A program made the translations under genes and the position numbers. 64,000 nt of DNA from Gammaproteobacteria bacterium (GTDB lineage: Bacteria; Pseudomonadota; Gammaproteobacteria; Pseudomonadales; Azotimanducaceae): contig DUBB01000042.1 in NCBI GenBank assembly GCA_012960535.1, positions 176,937 through 240,936 of the forward strand, read 5' to 3'. Positions 8,253 to 16,433 of the stretch are shown piece by piece (the first letter of the stretch is position 1; every line of letters starts with the position of its first letter). The notes beneath the pieces were generated by a model, which made no database searches, was not told the DNA's origin, and saw only the letters and a program-made list of their open reading frames with translations.

Positions 8253-8258
8253 TATAAT
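8253..8258 (+). promoter_or_regulatory. Possible -10 box (TATAAT) upstream of ribBX
   Basis: A consensus TATAAT lies 32 bp before the proposed GTG start of ribBX. No good -35 hexamer is seen at 16-18 bp spacing. I see no FMN riboswitch in the 113 bp between the glcD start and the ribBX start. Confidence 0.3.
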
Positions 8259-8289
8259 CACAGTTATTCAGGGAACAGGAAGCAATGTT

Positions 8290-9402
8290 GTGGAGTTAAA
8301 TACGACTGAACAAATCTTAGAGGACTTCCGCCAGGGAAAAATGGTCCTTATCATGGATGATGAAGATCGCGAAAATGAAGGCGACCTGATCATTGCAGCA
8401 GAAGTTGTCACGCAGGAGCATGTCACCTTCTTTGCCCGACATGCCTGCGGCCTGATCTGCCTGACTATAACCGAAGGAAGAGGTGAACAGCTGAATTTAC
8501 CGCTGATGGTAAACAAGAACTCATCGCAACACGAAACCAACTTTACGGTGTCAATCGAAGCCGCAGAAGGTATAACGACTGGTATTTCTGCGGCAGATCG
8601 CGCAAAAACAGTCAGAACTGCAGTCGCCAAGAATGCCCAACCAGCCGACCTGGTCATGCCCGGCCATGTTTTCCCGCTGATTGCTAAACCAGGTGGTGTT
8701 CTTACCCGTGCTGGCCACACTGAAGCCGGCTGTGATCTGGCTAGAATGGCAGGCTACGAACCAGCTGCCGTTATCGTAGAGGTCATGAACGAAGACGGTA
8801 CAATGGCACAACGACCGGAGCTGGAAATATTCGCTCGCCAGCATGGCATTAAAATAGGCACCATTGCCGACTTGATTCACTATCGTGCACTAAACGATAA
8901 AACCATAGCGCTCATCGATAAGAAAGAAATACTAACCGATGCAGGCCCTTTTACGCTGCGAACCTACACTGATACCACAAGCAATGTGATTCACTATGCA
9001 CTGGTTAGAGGTGAGATCTGCGAAGACGAGGCCTGCCTGGTTCGAGTACAGGTCATCAACACACTTAGAGATGCCTTTGGCACCAGACGGCCGGAATCAA
9101 AAAGATCCTGGTCAATTCGAGAGTCCCTAAATTACATTGCAGCGGCCGATGCTGGTGTCCTGGTTGCTGTTGGCCAGCAGAATACGGTGGAAGAAGAAAT
9201 CGAACAGGTGCTAGGCTTCCCTGATTTTCCGGCCAAGGCCCGGCCGGCCAGCGACAATGGTGAGTATCGTGTTATTGGTGCAGGCTCACAGATTCTTCGC
9301 GATATCGGAGTCGGCAAAATGCGTTTGCTCAGTTCGCCCAGCCGATACAGTGCCCTTTCCGGTTTTGATCTGGAAGTTGTCGAGTTTGTTGAAGCCGAGT
9401 GA
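8290..9402 (+). CDS. ribBX: 3,4-dihydroxy-2-butanone-4-phosphate synthase fused to a degenerate RibA-like domain (RibBX type)
   Basis: A 370-residue riboflavin-pathway protein. The first ~205 residues are a complete DHBP synthase: MDDEDRENEGDL acidic loop, ITEGRGEQL, and RAGHTEAGCDLARMAG with the catalytic His/Glu. The second half has the length and strand pattern of GTP cyclohydrolase II but lacks the zinc ligands (no HSxCxTGD or RCDCG segment; the region reads VRVQVINTLRDAFGTRR). It should therefore supply only DHBP, as in the proteobacterial RibBX variant. GTG at 8290 is chosen because AGGAA lies about 8 bp upstream; an in-frame ATG at 8218 would add a non-conserved extension. Confidence 0.9.
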   Translation: MELNTTEQILEDFRQGKMVLIMDDEDRENEGDLIIAAEVVTQEHVTFFARHACGLICLTITEGRGEQLNLPLMVNKNSSQHETNFTVSIEAAEGITTGISAADRAKTVRTAVAKNAQPADLVMPGHVFPLIAKPGGVLTRAGHTEAGCDLARMAGYEPAAVIVEVMNEDGTMAQRPELEIFARQHGIKIGTIADLIHYRALNDKTIALIDKKEILTDAGPFTLRTYTDTTSNVIHYALVRGEICEDEACLVRVQVINTLRDAFGTRRPESKRSWSIRESLNYIAAADAGVLVAVGQQNTVEEEIEQVLGFPDFPAKARPASDNGEYRVIGAGSQILRDIGVGKMRLLSSPSRYSALSGFDLEVVEFVEAE

Positions 9403-9445
9403 AACCGAAGCGTCTGAAACCGAAGCGTGTGAAACCATAGCAGGG
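9401..9445 (+). repeat. 15-bp tandem repeat, about three copies, at the end of ribBX
   Basis: GAAACCGAAGCGTCT, GAAACCGAAGCGTGT and the more diverged GAAACCATAGCAGGG follow head to tail, starting within the ribBX stop codon. The ancestral half-copy GAAGCCGAG lies just before it in the coding end, so the array may have grown from the gene's 3' end. Confidence 0.75.
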
Positions 9446-9510
9446 CGACTTTTTTCAGTGAATTAACGTTTGACCTGGAGTAAAATCCCAATTTTATTGA
9501 ACCTGAGTTT

Positions 9511-10146
9511 ATGTCTTACCTTATACCCGTTGTAACCTCGGCTGATGCAACGCCCCTGGAAATGAAACTAGCCAGGGTTATCCGAGATAACCTGGCAAAA
9601 TACCAACCTGACCTTCAACGCCGGCAGCATCAGGGCGTGGTTAACCTTATATCCAGTACGACCCCATTCAACGTCACAATTTCCTTATTTCCTGACAAGG
9701 TTATGGTTCGGCGCGGTACTCAGGACAATGCCAAAATAAGCCTGTCCGGAGATCTGGCCGCGATGGATAATCCGAACCTCTCTTTTAAGCAGAAGCGGCA
9801 TTGGCACCATCCGCGATTTACCAGATTTGTGCAGCAGTTAATACGACAGGAATTGAGACCCTGGCGTGTCGCAGCAGAAGAGTTCTTTGAATGCGTCCAT
9901 GAGCAGGTTGATGTCGATATCAGTGTAAAAGTTAAATCTAAAGGTGAGGACCCGTACTTCGAATGGGGGTCGGGAAGCGAGCCCGTGCTTATCAGCAGCA
10001 GTTCTAAAGCGCTGCAGAGGCTGTTTGATAAGCAGAGCATACTGATTGAAGAAGTGGTGAGAGGTAATATTCATTGCCACTCCAGTATCAGGACGACCGC
10101 CCTGCTAAGCGAATTAACCCTCAATCGTTTACTGGGTGGGCTATGA
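9511..10146 (+). CDS. Hypothetical protein, possible SCP2-like sterol-carrier fold
   Basis: A 211-residue soluble protein with no signal peptide or membrane segment. I do not recognise it firmly. The segment FNVTISLFPDKVMVRRGTQ through AKISLSGDLAAM (about residues 51-86) has the alternating strands and the ligand-pocket pattern seen in SCP2 sterol-transfer domains, a weak resemblance. The centre is rich in aromatic and basic residues (KRHWHHPRFTRF). The stop overlaps the ATG of the downstream glutamine-synthetase-like gene (ATGA), so the two are translationally coupled and probably act together. Confidence 0.7.
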   Translation: MSYLIPVVTSADATPLEMKLARVIRDNLAKYQPDLQRRQHQGVVNLISSTTPFNVTISLFPDKVMVRRGTQDNAKISLSGDLAAMDNPNLSFKQKRHWHHPRFTRFVQQLIRQELRPWRVAAEEFFECVHEQVDVDISVKVKSKGEDPYFEWGSGSEPVLISSSSKALQRLFDKQSILIEEVVRGNIHCHSSIRTTALLSELTLNRLLGGL

Positions 10147-11540
10147 GCCCAACACCCTTTAAAGGAGAATCCAGCCTTGACCAATGGCTGGACCGCCACC
10201 ATGTGAGGCGTATTAGAACCTTCGTGACCAATCTGGACGGTTTTAGCCTGGGTAAATACTGTAATCGCGAAAAATTTCTAGGAGCGCTACCCAATGGCCA
10301 CAACATAGCAGATGTGGCTCTCGCAGCAGATGCAGCAAGCATCCCACATTTTACCTTCTGGCATACTTTCAGGCATAGCGTTATGGGTGACATCCTGCTG
10401 AAGCCAGATCTGGATACCCTCGTCAGCGACATCAAAGATAACGATTTAGGGCATGTCATCTGCGATTTTGCTAACCTCGATGGCAGTGCCATCAACCTCT
10501 GCCCAAGAACTAAACTCAAGCAGGTCGTCCAGGCTGTTAGCGATAACGGATTTCAGGTTAAAGCAACCTGTGAACTGGAATTCTTCCTTTTTGAAAACAG
10601 TTTTGATGATGCCAGAGTTAAGCAATACCAGAACCTTGACCCCATAGGGTCTTCTCCACTGGAAACGATTTACTTCCTCAGAGATTCCTATAGAGCCGCT
10701 GACTTTATGAACGAGGTCATCAAACGCCTTGAATGGTACGGTATACAGTGGGAGGCCTGGAATGACGAAAATGGCCATGGCCAGATCGAGCTCAACCTGG
10801 TCCCTACCGAACCAGTCACCCTGGCCGACAGTGTCGTCAGAAGCAAACAAATAATATTTGAAACTGCCACAGATATGGGCATGTCAGCAACCTTCATGGC
10901 CCATCCGCAGAGAGGCTTTTCCAATGGCATGCATATCCATCATTCCCTACTATCAGGTTCGACACCCGTTTTCTTCGACTCAAATAAACCCGACAATCGC
11001 TCGGATTTACTCCTCCACTGGGTTGCTGGACTGATTGACACCATGCCGGCGGCGGTCAGCTATCTATGCCCCACCATCAACTCGTTTCGCCGATTTCGAG
11101 AATTCTCAGCGCCACCAATGACCGCAACCTGGGGAGAAGAAAATAAATCAACCGGTATCAGGTTAATCTCCAAGTCCCCTTCTACCACCCGAATTGAGCA
11201 CCGAGTAGGCGCAGGTGACCTGAACCCATACCTTGCTATCGCAGCTATACTGGCAGGCGGACTCAGTGGCTTAACCCGAAAAATTGCTCCCCCGCCTGAA
11301 TGTGCTGCACTAGGCTGGGGGCTACCAGAGGACGTACCAAGACTGCCCAGAAGTATCATGGAAGCCGCCCGCGCGCTGGCACAGGACCAGGCGTTAAAAA
11401 CTATACTAGGTAGTGAAGACGTAGACTACTGGATTAAATCACGCCGCCATGACTGGTTAAACTTTCATTCAAGCGGCAATGATCCAGATGACTCAAAGCC
11501 CAGCCAGTGGGAATATGAGCGCTATTTCAACATCCTTTGA
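10143..11540 (+). CDS. Glutamine synthetase family protein (PuuA/gamma-glutamyl-amine ligase-like)
   Basis: A 465-residue type-I glutamine synthetase-fold ligase. The ATG at 10143 overlaps the preceding stop as ATGA, which decides the start over an upstream ATG at 10074. Motifs in order: VRRIRTFVTNLDGFSLGK (N-terminal beta-grasp), CELEFFLF (metal-binding Glu), GHGQIELN, MHIHHSL (His of the ATP/Glu site) and IEHRVGAGDLNPYLAIAAIL. It lacks the GlnA adenylylation-tyrosine loop context and resembles gamma-glutamylpolyamine synthetases (PuuA) more than GlnA. The amine substrate is unproven. An HDAC/acetylpolyamine-amidohydrolase-type gene follows, which supports polyamine metabolism. Confidence 0.88.
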   Translation: MSPTPFKGESSLDQWLDRHHVRRIRTFVTNLDGFSLGKYCNREKFLGALPNGHNIADVALAADAASIPHFTFWHTFRHSVMGDILLKPDLDTLVSDIKDNDLGHVICDFANLDGSAINLCPRTKLKQVVQAVSDNGFQVKATCELEFFLFENSFDDARVKQYQNLDPIGSSPLETIYFLRDSYRAADFMNEVIKRLEWYGIQWEAWNDENGHGQIELNLVPTEPVTLADSVVRSKQIIFETATDMGMSATFMAHPQRGFSNGMHIHHSLLSGSTPVFFDSNKPDNRSDLLLHWVAGLIDTMPAAVSYLCPTINSFRRFREFSAPPMTATWGEENKSTGIRLISKSPSTTRIEHRVGAGDLNPYLAIAAILAGGLSGLTRKIAPPPECAALGWGLPEDVPRLPRSIMEAARALAQDQALKTILGSEDVDYWIKSRRHDWLNFHSSGNDPDDSKPSQWEYERYFNIL

Positions 11541-11617
11541 AGCCGCGGGCATTTTTTATAGGGCACGCTCAGACTGCTATACTTTAGCAAGCCAGCACCC
11601 TATCGAAACCTGAACCG

Positions 11618-12547
11618 ATGTTTAAGATACTTACCCACAGCGCCTGCCTGCAACACCAATTAGACGGGCACCCAGAACGGCCTGCTCGTCTTGAAGCCGT
11701 CCTGAACCGATTGTACGCGGATGGCCTTTTCCCGAAGACTAAGGATATCATTCCTCAAATCACAACAGATGCGCTTGGTCTGGTACACCCTTCCGATTTC
11801 ACCAACCAGGTTGTCAGTGCTGAACCACTCACCGGCACTGCCCATTTAGACCCTGACACCTATCTGAGCAAAGGCAGTATCCAGGCAGCACTGATGGCCG
11901 CCAGCGCTAACCTGGAGGCAACCCGACTAGTATTGGAAGGCAACGCAGCGCGCGTTTTCTGCGCGGTACGACCACCTGGACACCATGCAGAGCAGGCCGA
12001 GGCCATGGGTTTCTGTCTGTTCAATAATGTCGCCCTCGCTGCAGAAAGGGCTCTGCAGGATACACGCATCAACCGTGTTGCCATACTTGATTTTGACGTA
12101 CACCACTGTAATGGCACAGTTGATATATTCAAGGACCGGCCTGAAGTTCTGGTCTGCTCAAGCTTCCAGGAAGAATTCTTTCCTTTTCGCTACATGACCT
12201 TCAGGAACGAACATATTATCCCAGTGCCTCTAGCCGCCGGCTGCACCAGTTATAGTTTCCGAAAAGCCATTGAATTGCACTGGCTACCGGCTCTCGATAA
12301 ACACCGGCCCGATTTTATCTTCATCTCAGCAGGTTTTGATGCACATGCCGACGATCCAATCGGCGGGCTGCTTTTAGGGCGCCAGGATTATCGCTGGATT
12401 ACGGAACTAATCGTCGATATTGCCCGGCAATTTGCCAAAGGCCGTATTGTATCGACGCTAGAGGGTGGTTACAGCCTCGAGGCCCTGGCAGAATCCACTG
12501 CCGAGCATGTCAGCACGCTGCAATCCTACGCAACCAGAAATTCCTGA
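11618..12547 (+). CDS. Histone deacetylase family amidohydrolase
   Basis: A 309-residue zinc amidohydrolase of the bacterial HDAC/acetylpolyamine amidohydrolase/acetoin-utilisation superfamily. Visible hallmarks: CLQHQLDGHPERPARL (N-terminal), RPPGHHAEQAEAMGFCLFNN with the catalytic His pair (about residues 117-137), DFDVHHCNGT with the Zn-binding Asp and His (about 155-164), SAGFDAHADDPIGG with the second Zn Asp (about 225-238) and a closing LEGGY. In bacteria these enzymes deacetylate polyamines or other amides. It lies 77 bp after the PuuA-like gene on the same strand. Its 3' end overlaps the convergent HD-GYP gene by 22 bp. Confidence 0.92.
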   Translation: MFKILTHSACLQHQLDGHPERPARLEAVLNRLYADGLFPKTKDIIPQITTDALGLVHPSDFTNQVVSAEPLTGTAHLDPDTYLSKGSIQAALMAASANLEATRLVLEGNAARVFCAVRPPGHHAEQAEAMGFCLFNNVALAAERALQDTRINRVAILDFDVHHCNGTVDIFKDRPEVLVCSSFQEEFFPFRYMTFRNEHIIPVPLAAGCTSYSFRKAIELHWLPALDKHRPDFIFISAGFDAHADDPIGGLLLGRQDYRWITELIVDIARQFAKGRIVSTLEGGYSLEALAESTAEHVSTLQSYATRNS

Positions 12548-14292
12548 ATATCGATTTCATCAACCTGGTCTGCCAGCAGGAATCGATCTGCATATGCCTG
12601 GTAGACTCCCCTTTCGAGAAATAGCCGATACAGGTCCTTATCGATATGATTATCCTTGGCCATAAAACTCATGATACGTAGACACTGGGACAGGGTTTTA
12701 CGTTCTTTGTAGGGGCGGTCAGCTGCTGTCAATGCTTCAAAGATATCGGCGACAGCCATGACTCTCGCAGGCAGGGACATCTGAGAACCGGATAACCGCC
12801 TTGGGTAGCCCGTCCCGTCCATTTTCTCATGATGACCACCAGCGATTTCAGGCACTCGTTTCAGTGCCCTTGGCAGGGGCAGTTTCTCCAGCATGACGAT
12901 TGTCTGAACAATGTGATCATTGATGATAAAACGCTCTTCTTCGGTCAAGGTTCCTCTTGAGATACTCAGGTTGTAGATCTCGCCAAGATTAAATCGGTAT
13001 TCCGGCACATCCACTTTAAAGCCATAACCGTTATCTGGATCGGCACTGAAAGGAACAAAAGGGTGCTCGATCAGATGCTCCGGACGATCAACCAGTAATT
13101 GCTCTTCCACAGGCAGGGACTGTACCGGCACTTTTTCAAATCTTTTTCGTTCTGATATTGATATCCCTGCTCTATTATCCAGCGTCCTGCTCCAGGTCCT
13201 GCTACCGATGTCCTTAATTCTCTGAGTTTTGTCCTCGTCCAGGAATTCACCACCGATATTCGTTTCCGCAATGAAGTAATAATCTTCATCAATACGTTGT
13301 AATTCTTCTTCCAAAGCGGCTTTTTGCTGCGCAGCATCCTGACCTTCAACTATTGTTTCGAGACAGCGAATCTGAGCATCTCGCTTAATAACTTCAAACC
13401 GCGTCCTAACTTCATGAATTCGATCTGTGATAGTCTCCAGTTTAGTGGCTTTATCGACCACAAATTCCGGCGTCACAACCTTACCGCAGTCATGCATCCA
13501 GGAAGCCAGGTGAAGCTCATTGCGATCATCCTCGTTTAAGGTGAATGCCTTGAAGGGGCCTGATTTTTCTTCTGAAGCCGCCTCGGTCAGCATTTTTGCC
13601 AGTTCCGGCACTCTTTGGCAATGACCCCCAGTGTAGGGCGATTTGGCATCCAGCGCACTGGCCAGCAATTCAATAAAAGCCTGTTGCAGATCCGCCATTT
13701 CCTTCATGAGCTTAGCATTATCAAGCGACACAGCAGCCTGACTGGCCAGGGCCTCTACAATAGGTTGAATCTCATCAGAAAATGCAATGACCTGATTGCT
13801 GTCTGGATCCTGGCAATTCAATAGCTGTAACACGCCGATAAGATCATCGGTTTTGTTTTTCATGGGAATAGTCAAAAACGATTGCGACCTAAATCCGGTC
13901 AGCTCATCAAACTTCCTGGTTCCCGAGAAGTCAAAGTCTTTCGATCGATAGACATCGGCAATATTGACAACCTCTCCCCTATTAGCTGCAAAAGTGACAA
14001 TATTATTCAAGTTGGGTTTGCCAGATGCATTAAGCAACTGCACAGTTGGAAATGTAACCTCGGTATTAGTGGTTCCTCCCTGGGCAATATCCAGAGAATT
14101 GGTCCTGACAATTTCAAATCTAAGGCCTCCTGAATCATCATTCACATAGAGTGTGCCACCATCTGCATTAGTCAGGTCCATAGCCTCCAATAAAATCCTC
14201 TCCATCAATATGTCTATGTCTTTTTCCGCTGAAAGGGCTATTCCTATTTCAATAAGACGACTGACTGAAGTTATTTCTGCTAACATAATCAT
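12526..14292 (-). CDS. GAF domain and HD-GYP cyclic-di-GMP phosphodiesterase
   Basis: A protein of about 588 residues with an N-terminal GAF sensor and a C-terminal HD-GYP domain, which hydrolyses cyclic di-GMP. Counting from the longest possible start (14331): GAF about 30-205, KSPYTGGHCQRV at 230-241, HDCGK at 280-284, and HHEKMDGTGYP at 500-510. Between HDCGK and the following NDH helix there is an insertion of about 160 residues that is absent from compact RpfG-type domains; it holds a charged coiled stretch (about 300-350). The start ATGATTATG at 14292/14286 fits the GAF boundary best. It is divergent from the MBL gene. A GAF-GGDEF partner is encoded at 24.1-25.3 kb. Confidence 0.88.
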   Translation of the reverse strand: MIMLAEITSVSRLIEIGIALSAEKDIDILMERILLEAMDLTNADGGTLYVNDDSGGLRFEIVRTNSLDIAQGGTTNTEVTFPTVQLLNASGKPNLNNIVTFAANRGEVVNIADVYRSKDFDFSGTRKFDELTGFRSQSFLTIPMKNKTDDLIGVLQLLNCQDPDSNQVIAFSDEIQPIVEALASQAAVSLDNAKLMKEMADLQQAFIELLASALDAKSPYTGGHCQRVPELAKMLTEAASEEKSGPFKAFTLNEDDRNELHLASWMHDCGKVVTPEFVVDKATKLETITDRIHEVRTRFEVIKRDAQIRCLETIVEGQDAAQQKAALEEELQRIDEDYYFIAETNIGGEFLDEDKTQRIKDIGSRTWSRTLDNRAGISISERKRFEKVPVQSLPVEEQLLVDRPEHLIEHPFVPFSADPDNGYGFKVDVPEYRFNLGEIYNLSISRGTLTEEERFIINDHIVQTIVMLEKLPLPRALKRVPEIAGGHHEKMDGTGYPRRLSGSQMSLPARVMAVADIFEALTAADRPYKERKTLSQCLRIMSFMAKDNHIDKDLYRLFLERGVYQAYADRFLLADQVDEIDIQEFLVA

Positions 14293-14441
14293 CACTGCCA
14301 AATAACACTGTAAGAATTCAGATAATAACAAATATTCTTAACATCTATCCTTTCGAGACACCCTTAGTCTGAATATTCTCTATAGTCAGTCCTCGCTATT
14401 TGCTATCCTGTGACTTCCTGTTAAGCCAAGAGTCCGTAGTT

Positions 14442-15353
14442 ATGCCTATATCGATTCCATACGTCTACAAATATTCGTTTGAATACGCAGCCATAGAAAC
14501 GGTATCTCCACTAATTCGACGGGTAACAGCGAGAAATCCCTCCGGTTTTACTTTCAACGGTACGGGCACCTATATTATTGGTCACGGCAACGTCGCCGTC
14601 ATCGATCCTGGTCCCATGATAGCCGAGCACATACAAGCCCTGAAATCAGCCCTGCACGAGGAGACGGTAACCCATATCCTGATCACCCATACCCACGCAG
14701 ATCACTCGCCAGCCGCCGCACCATTGAAATTAGCCTGGAACGCGCCAACCTACGGCTATGGACCCCATGGAGCAGGCAAAATAGCGGATGGCATACCCAT
14801 AGAAGAAGGCGGCGATATGGACTTCACGCCAGACCATGAACTCAGAGATGGCGATATCATCCACGGCGATGGTTGGACAATAGAAAGCGTCTATACACCC
14901 GGGCATACCTCCAATCACCTGTGCTTCGCACTCCTCGAGGAAAAGGCCCTGATGACCGGAGATCACGTCATGGGCTGGTCAACCAGCGTTATCGGCCCGC
15001 CAGACGGGGATATGACAGCCTATATGGAAAGCCTGGAAAAATTATTATCGAGAGACGATACGGTCTACTGGCCAACACACGGCACTTGCATCAAGGATAT
15101 CAAACCCTTTGTGCGCGCTTTCATAGCACATAGACTGGACAGGGAACAACAAATCATTGCCTGTTTAAAACAGGGCAATCATCAGATCAATGCCATGGTA
15201 CCAATCATGTACAAAGAAACTCAGCCAGCGCTCCACCCAGCAGCTGCCCGCTCTGTGCTTTCAGCCATGATAAGACTCATTGATCTGGGTAAAATTCGTA
15301 CAGAGGGACCCGCGACCTTGCAATCACAGTTTTATCTGTCAAACCCAGGATGA
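14442..15353 (+). CDS. MBL-fold metallo-hydrolase (LACTB2-like)
   Basis: A 303-residue metallo-beta-lactamase-fold hydrolase. The ATG at 14442 (MPISIPYVYKYSF) is preferred to one at 14400 because the conserved protein begins here. The metal-binding motif THTHADHSP (HxHxDH), the later TPGHTSNHLCF and TGDHVMG give the full set of zinc ligands. A C-terminal winged-helix-like tail (HPAAARSVLSAMIRLIDLGKI) resembles LACTB2/RNase Z-like hydrolases. The substrate is unknown; a thioester or lactone hydrolase role is possible. The stop is 19 bp from the convergent acyl-CoA dehydrogenase stop. Confidence 0.88.
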   Translation: MPISIPYVYKYSFEYAAIETVSPLIRRVTARNPSGFTFNGTGTYIIGHGNVAVIDPGPMIAEHIQALKSALHEETVTHILITHTHADHSPAAAPLKLAWNAPTYGYGPHGAGKIADGIPIEEGGDMDFTPDHELRDGDIIHGDGWTIESVYTPGHTSNHLCFALLEEKALMTGDHVMGWSTSVIGPPDGDMTAYMESLEKLLSRDDTVYWPTHGTCIKDIKPFVRAFIAHRLDREQQIIACLKQGNHQINAMVPIMYKETQPALHPAAARSVLSAMIRLIDLGKIRTEGPATLQSQFYLSNPG

Positions 15354-15372
15354 AGCTAAACCTATAACCGTT

Positions 15373-16425
15373 TTAGACCTTTAATTCGGTTATCTTCTGC
15401 CAGAGCCCCATACCAGGATCGCTCAAAAAGGCCTCCGCCACAGTTTCATGCCATTCATGTTCATTGCCGAATTGATCCCGCCAGAGCCACAGCCTGCGGC
15501 TCAGCTGATTCAGGCGATGCTCTCGGGTGTAGCCGATCGCACCATGCACCTGGTGCGCAATTTCAGCCGACAATCCACTTGCTTCGCCTATACGGGCTTT
15601 GGCAATAGCGACATCCAGAGGATTCAGTTCAGCACTGTCCAGCAACGTGTCTGCAGCCCGCACACTGGCAGCGACTTCTCCTGCAAATACAGCCAATTGC
15701 TGCTGTATCGCCTGAAACTTGGCAATGGCTTTACCAAACTGTCGACGCTCCAGGGCATAGTCAACTGTGATTTTCAGCATTTCCTCCAATGCGCCAGCCA
15801 TCATGACTGCTCGAGCTGCGGCACCCAGTAATCTGCCACGGTCTAAAAATGCTCTGTCTACGGCGAATATCCGTTGCTGGGCAACTTCAATCTCTATGGC
15901 CAGCGCATCACAGGGTTCTCCACTGATATTTCTGTCATGCTCAAGGGTAACCTGATCTGCATCGACCAGGCAGAGGCGATCGTTGTGCTGGCCACCTTGA
16001 ACTGAATCACCCACCACTATCAGGAATGACTGACAGTGCCGGGCAAAGGGGACGCCTGGGCATTGTCCGGTCAGGCGACCCTGCTCGGTCAGGTCAAAAT
16101 GCCCCTGAACCAGGGTTACCGGCAACGCCGGTATCGGTTGCTGCAATTGGTTCATTAACTGGCTGGCAACAAAAGTCTCAGCCAAAGGCAATGGCACCGC
16201 CCTGCGTGCGGCTTCTCGCAAAATAACAAGGGCATCGACTAATATGCCCCCCGATCCGCCATTAGCTTCATCTATTCCGGCCAGGACCAGGCCATTATCA
16301 ATCAGCACAGTCCATAACTCACTGGGGTAAATACCCTGCTCAGCTCGCTGAACAATATCAGCAGGACATTCTTCCCTGAATATCCTACCAGCCGTATCGG
16401 CGACTAAAACCTGATCTTCATTCAT
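15373..16425 (-). CDS. Acyl-CoA dehydrogenase family protein (pair member 2)
   Basis: A 350-residue acyl-CoA dehydrogenase-like flavoprotein. The start ATG at 16425 (MNEDQVLVADTAG) lies 8 bp after the stop of the other dehydrogenase, so the two genes form one transcript and may form a hetero-oligomer. The C-terminal domain is recognisable from ALERRQFGKAIAKFQAIQQQLA and IAHQVHGAIGYTREHRL. The middle part is shorter and less conserved than in classical members (about 380 residues). Such short subunits typically pair with a second subunit, as in steroid side-chain FadE heteromers. The substrate is unknown. Confidence 0.88.
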   Translation of the reverse strand: MNEDQVLVADTAGRIFREECPADIVQRAEQGIYPSELWTVLIDNGLVLAGIDEANGGSGGILVDALVILREAARRAVPLPLAETFVASQLMNQLQQPIPALPVTLVQGHFDLTEQGRLTGQCPGVPFARHCQSFLIVVGDSVQGGQHNDRLCLVDADQVTLEHDRNISGEPCDALAIEIEVAQQRIFAVDRAFLDRGRLLGAAARAVMMAGALEEMLKITVDYALERRQFGKAIAKFQAIQQQLAVFAGEVAASVRAADTLLDSAELNPLDVAIAKARIGEASGLSAEIAHQVHGAIGYTREHRLNQLSRRLWLWRDQFGNEHEWHETVAEAFLSDPGMGLWQKITELKV

Positions 16426-16433
16426 CGATGTGA

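Noticed and set aside
8177..8289. FMN riboswitch upstream of ribBX
   Set aside because: The region is about 110 bp and lacks the conserved RFN-element helices I would expect.
10074..10142. Upstream ATG for the glutamine-synthetase-like gene
   Set aside because: It lies in the 3' end of the preceding gene; the ATGA overlap at 10143 gives the conserved N-terminus.
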